Assembly: GCA_003165135.1 (NCBI GenBank)
Contig: PLSN01000517.1
Coordinates: forward strand, 1-8,852
Source of the DNA: Bacteroidota bacterium
GTDB taxonomy: Bacteria; Bacteroidota; Bacteroidia; Chitinophagales; LD1
Direction: 5' to 3'
DNA length: 8,852 nucleotides
Both the position numbers and the translations under genes were made by a program. The notes below the pieces were generated by a model. It made no database searches, was not told where the DNA came from, and was given only the letters and a program-made list of their open reading frames with translations. Position 1 is the stretch's first letter; every line of letters starts with the position of its first letter. Positions 6,620 through 8,852 of the stretch are shown here, in pieces.

Positions 6620-7954
6620 ATGTACTACAACCGCAAAATAGCGCTCACCACACTGGGCTGCAAGCTCAACTTCAGCGAGACCTCCGCAATCGGCAGGGCG
6701 CTGACGGACAATGGCTACCAAAAGGTGGACTTCTCCGAGCGGGCGGATTATTATATCATCAATACCTGCTCTGTCACAGAGAATGCCGACAAACAAACAC
6801 GTCAGGTAGTTAGAGCTGCACTTCGCACCAATCCCGAAGCGAAAGTAGTAGTGATAGGCTGCTATGCACAACTCAAACCGCAGGAGATAGCCTCGATACC
6901 CGGCGTGAATATGGTGCTCGGCGCGAATGAAAAATTCAAACTGCATGAATACCTCGATCAACTAGAGTCTGCCGAGGCACCAATAATCCTTAATGGAAAT
7001 ATAGACGATGTGGCTTTTTATAGTGATGCTTATTCACATGGCGAACGCACACGTATCTTTCTGAAAGTACAGGATGGCTGTGACTATATGTGCTCATTCT
7101 GTACCATACCGCTGGCGCGTGGCAAAAGCCGCAGCAACTCTATCCTCAAGACCGTAGAACTCGCAAGAAAAGCGGCGGCGACAGGTGTCAAAGAGATCGT
7201 ACTAACGGGCGTTAATATCGGAGACTATGGCAAGACGCCGGATGGTAATGAACGCACTGATGAAAACCTCTTCGCATTGATACAGGAGTTGGAAAAAATA
7301 AACGAAGTAGAACGCTGGCGTATCTCTTCTATCGAACCAAACCTCCTGACCAATGAGATAATAGAGTTCGTGGCGAAGTCTAAAAGCTTTATGCCGCACT
7401 TTCATATACCGCTCCAGAGTGGCAGCGACCGCATACTAAAATACATGCGCCGCAAATATCTCACGCCACTTTATCGTGAACGTGTCGAGACCATCAAACG
7501 CCTCATGCCACATGCATGTATAGGTGTGGATGTGATCGTGGGCTTCCCGGGAGAGACTGAGGAAGAGTTTCGTGCCACGTATGATTTTATCAATTCACTC
7601 GATGTGTCCTACCTGCATGTCTTCACTTACTCAGAGCGCGCCAATACCAAAGCGCTTAACCTCTCACCGATAGTCCCTATAGCAGAGCGTAAGAAGCGCA
7701 ATGAGATGCTGCGTATCCTCTCGGAAAAGAAAAAGCGCGCCTTCTACGAGCAAAACCTAAATACCGAGCGCCCCATACTCTGGGAGATAGAGAAAGACGG
7801 CGACACCATGTATGGCTTCACAGACAACTACATCAAGGTCGGTACCGCCTATGATGAATCGCTGGTCAATACCTTACAGAAAGGTATGATGACAGACATC
7901 TCCGGCAGCGGCTATGTGAAGGTGATGATGGGCAGTGAGGTGGAGGCGCTGTAG
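6620..7954 (+). CDS. mtaB: tRNA (N6-L-threonylcarbamoyladenosine-37-C2)-methylthiotransferase
   Basis: MtaB (YqeV type) is a cytoplasmic radical-SAM enzyme that adds a methylthio group to t6A37 of tRNAs reading ANN codons, making ms2t6A. The N-terminal domain, near residues 5-110, has the three cluster cysteines of the methylthiotransferase family: Cys14 (TLGCKLN), Cys50 (NTCSVT) and Cys81 (GCYAQ). The radical-SAM cluster motif CxxxCxxC is Cys154, Cys158, Cys161 (CDYMCSFC). Further family blocks are EIVLTGVNIGDYG, WRISSIEPN, HIPLQSGSDRILKYMRRKY and VDVIVGFPGETEEEF. A TRAM-like RNA-binding end follows. The LGCKLN spelling and the TxxNIGDYG block favour MtaB over MiaB or RimO. An in-frame ATG exists at 6581 but lies inside the terminator loop, so the 444-residue form starting MYYNRKIALTTLGCK is preferred. 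It stops five bases from the convergent toxin gene. Confidence 0.93.
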   Translation: MYYNRKIALTTLGCKLNFSETSAIGRALTDNGYQKVDFSERADYYIINTCSVTENADKQTRQVVRAALRTNPEAKVVVIGCYAQLKPQEIASIPGVNMVLGANEKFKLHEYLDQLESAEAPIILNGNIDDVAFYSDAYSHGERTRIFLKVQDGCDYMCSFCTIPLARGKSRSNSILKTVELARKAAATGVKEIVLTGVNIGDYGKTPDGNERTDENLFALIQELEKINEVERWRISSIEPNLLTNEIIEFVAKSKSFMPHFHIPLQSGSDRILKYMRRKYLTPLYRERVETIKRLMPHACIGVDVIVGFPGETEEEFRATYDFINSLDVSYLHVFTYSERANTKALNLSPIVPIAERKKRNEMLRILSEKKKRAFYEQNLNTERPILWEIEKDGDTMYGFTDNYIKVGTAYDESLVNTLQKGMMTDISGSGYVKVMMGSEVEAL

Positions 7955-7959
7955 GGGTG

Positions 7960-8247
7960 TCAAATCAATTTAGCTCCAAGTACAAATCTGTATACTATAA
8001 AGTAATTTCCTTTTATCTTGTATACCACTACCCATTTGTCATTATAAGTAAAGCAATGATACTTTCTCTTGGCAAGTGTTTCATTTTGACAAATAGCATG
8101 TTTGACACCTGTACGCGCAGCATGATGTAGCGCCTCTATTACTCTGTCGAACCATCTATCCCCTGCACCATCTGTATTCATAGCATCTACCCAGTCTGCT
8201 GTATTTGAGATCGTATCAGCAGCCTGTTTTCTTATCACCAGGTTCAT
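7960..8247 (-). CDS. Type II toxin, RelE/ParE superfamily
   Basis: This 95-residue protein resembles Bacteroidota RelE/ParE-fold toxins. An N-terminal helical part (KQAADTISNTADWVDAMNTDGAGDRWFDRVIEALHHA, about residues 8-44) is followed by a beta sheet part (RKYHCFTYNDKWVVVYKIKGNYFIVYRFVLG, about 61-91). The GAGDRW block and the paired strands ending in VYRFV are the best guides. It is downstream of the presumed antitoxin, and its ATG overlaps the antitoxin TGA in an ATGA arrangement at 8244-8247, giving translational coupling. Members of the superfamily either cleave mRNA on the ribosome (RelE) or poison gyrase (ParE); I cannot tell which applies here. The gene is convergent with mtaB, with five bases between their stop codons and no visible terminator between them. 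Confidence 0.82.
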   Translation of the reverse strand: MNLVIRKQAADTISNTADWVDAMNTDGAGDRWFDRVIEALHHAARTGVKHAICQNETLAKRKYHCFTYNDKWVVVYKIKGNYFIVYRFVLGAKLI

Positions 8248-8552
8248 GCCTTTTTTCTTTGGGCTTTTAGTTCTTCGTATTTCTTTCGCATATAGGCGAC
8301 CGCCTCATCACCTGACAGAAACTCATCCTTATCTTCTCTGTCGAGCCATTCTTCTATCTGTGCTTTGGTAGGGATCCTGCCCGTTGGTAGTGCCATTTCA
8401 TCATCGGTCAGGGGCTCACTGACCATGCTGGTAGAATCATCTTCAGATGTACTATATCCTGACAGCAGCATTTTAATAGCCTGAATGATACGGGCATCAT
8501 CTATCAGGTCTATTTCTTTCTTTATTTCTTCTTTCTCACGTGTCAAATTCAT
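8244..8552 (-). CDS. Presumed antitoxin of the RelE/ParE-type module
   Basis: This 102-residue acidic, lysine-rich protein is probably the antitoxin of the downstream toxin. Its N-terminus (LTREKEEIKKEIDLIDDARIIQAIKMLLSGY, about residues 3-33) is helical and has the pattern of short Bacteroidota antitoxins, in which an E-K-x-x-I helix is followed by D-x-x-I-I-x-x-I-K. The centre (STSEDDSTSMVSEPLTDDEMALP) looks disordered. The C-terminus (TKAQIEEWLDREDKDEFLSGDEAVAYMRKKYEEL) is helical and would suit wrapping around a toxin. I see no clear helix-turn-helix or ribbon-helix-helix, so DNA binding and autoregulation are uncertain. The assignment rests mainly on position: it precedes the toxin with a 4-base stop/start overlap, is the same strand, and has a normal antitoxin length. 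Confidence 0.7.
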   Translation of the reverse strand: MNLTREKEEIKKEIDLIDDARIIQAIKMLLSGYSTSEDDSTSMVSEPLTDDEMALPTGRIPTKAQIEEWLDREDKDEFLSGDEAVAYMRKKYEELKAQRKKA

Positions 8553-8592
8553 ATTCGCACATTTTGTCTTATAAAGATAATGAATTTAAAAG

Positions 8593-8632
8593 TTGAGTCG
8601 TAGATATTAATGAGGAACGAAAATTGAGTTGT
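8593..8632. promoter_or_regulatory. Spaced direct repeat in the divergent intergenic region
   Basis: TTGAGTCGT (8593-8601) and TTGAGTTGT (8624-8632) are 31 bases apart start to start, about three turns of DNA. The region lies between the antitoxin start (8552) and a divergent gene (8662). This could be a pair of binding sites for a regulator of either transcript. It is short enough to be chance. Confidence 0.25.
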
Positions 8633-8642
8633 CTTTATTTAC

Positions 8643-8650
8643 TATTTTTG
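8643..8650 (+). promoter_or_regulatory. Candidate Bacteroidota -7 promoter box
   Basis: TATTTTTG is an exact match to the Bacteroidota sigma-ABfr -7 consensus TAnnTTTG. It lies 11 bases before the ATG at 8662. The nearest upstream TTG (8624-8626) sits 16 bases away, shorter than the usual spacing to a -33 TTTG, and the leader would be only a few bases long. This makes the call tentative. Confidence 0.35.
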
Positions 8651-8661
8651 AAAAAAAAGCG

Positions 8662-8852
8662 ATGATAACAAAATTTTCAAATTATCCGAATGCAATTTTG
8701 CTAGAAACGGGAACGTATTGCAACTTATCTGACCAGGAAACAGGAAGAATTTGGTCTATCTCGTGGAATCATAGCGCTCATATTCTATCTGTAAACGAAA
8801 TTACAAATCCAGAAGTAAAAGAAATATCTGTAGAAACAGCAATTCATATACA
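8662..8852 (+). CDS. Hypothetical protein, N-terminal part (3' cut by window end)
   Basis: An open frame from ATG 8662 runs to the window edge without a stop, giving 63 residues starting MITKFSNYPNAILLE and ending near VETAIHI. The frame is closed upstream by TGA at 8611-8613 and ATG 8662 is the first ATG after it. There is no signal peptide and no membrane segment in the visible part. It is AT-rich (many AAA, ATT and ACA codons) compared with mtaB. I do not recognise a family. It diverges from the toxin-antitoxin operon across about 109 bases. Confidence 0.55.
   Translation, partial: MITKFSNYPNAILLETGTYCNLSDQETGRIWSISWNHSAHILSVNEITNPEVKEISVETAIHI

Noticed and set aside
8572..8579. TATCTTTA on the minus strand as the -7 box of the antitoxin promoter
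   Set aside because: It misses the final consensus G, and I found no -33 TTTG at the right distance.

Overview
The window reads as chromosomal DNA of a Bacteroidota bacterium, probably an environmental member of the Chitinophagales/Sphingobacteriales type. The evidence is a CarB that ends in the short LSK tail seen in that phylum, an ORF6N-domain gene of Bacteroidota type, start codons mostly without a strong Shine-Dalgarno sequence, a TAnnTTTG-type promoter box, and a very large secreted collagen-like protein with phylum-typical N- and C-terminal regions. The lineage call is inference from protein style, not from a marker gene.

Layout from left to right. The 3' end of carB (pyrimidine/arginine synthesis) enters from the left edge. 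It is followed by a small ORF6N-domain gene. A perfect 19-nt palindrome precedes that gene and a near-identical palindrome lies inside it. Just after the ORF6N stop codon is a decayed second copy of the last ~50 nt of carB, so the gene is bracketed by direct repeats of the carB tail. Next come an AT-rich secreted protein of unknown function, a YaeR-type VOC/glyoxalase-fold protein, a 33-nt perfect palindrome, and a 12-TM MATE-family exporter.

The centre (3495-6545) is one 1016-residue exported collagen-like protein. Its Gly-X-Y arms are interrupted by five 31-residue linkers of identical length and by a BclA-like globular (C1q/TNF-fold) domain placed in the middle rather than at the end. It ends in a tail-fibre-like beta region and a strong intrinsic terminator.

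After the terminator comes mtaB, the radical-SAM tRNA methylthiotransferase; its start is best placed at 6620 because the upstream in-frame ATG lies inside the terminator. Convergent to it is a two-gene toxin-antitoxin module (RelE/ParE-type toxin, antitoxin upstream, ATGA overlap). A partial, unrecognised AT-rich gene diverges from the module and runs off the right edge.

The housekeeping genes (carB, yaeR-like, MATE, mtaB) look unrelated to each other. The accessory pieces (ORF6N unit, secreted orphan, TA module, right-edge orphan) sit between them. The most notable points are the ORF6N unit with its carB-tail repeats and paired palindromes, and the unusual architecture of the collagen-like protein. 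No gene-free stretch exceeds 300 bases, and I see no rRNA, tRNA, CRISPR array, integrase or transposase.
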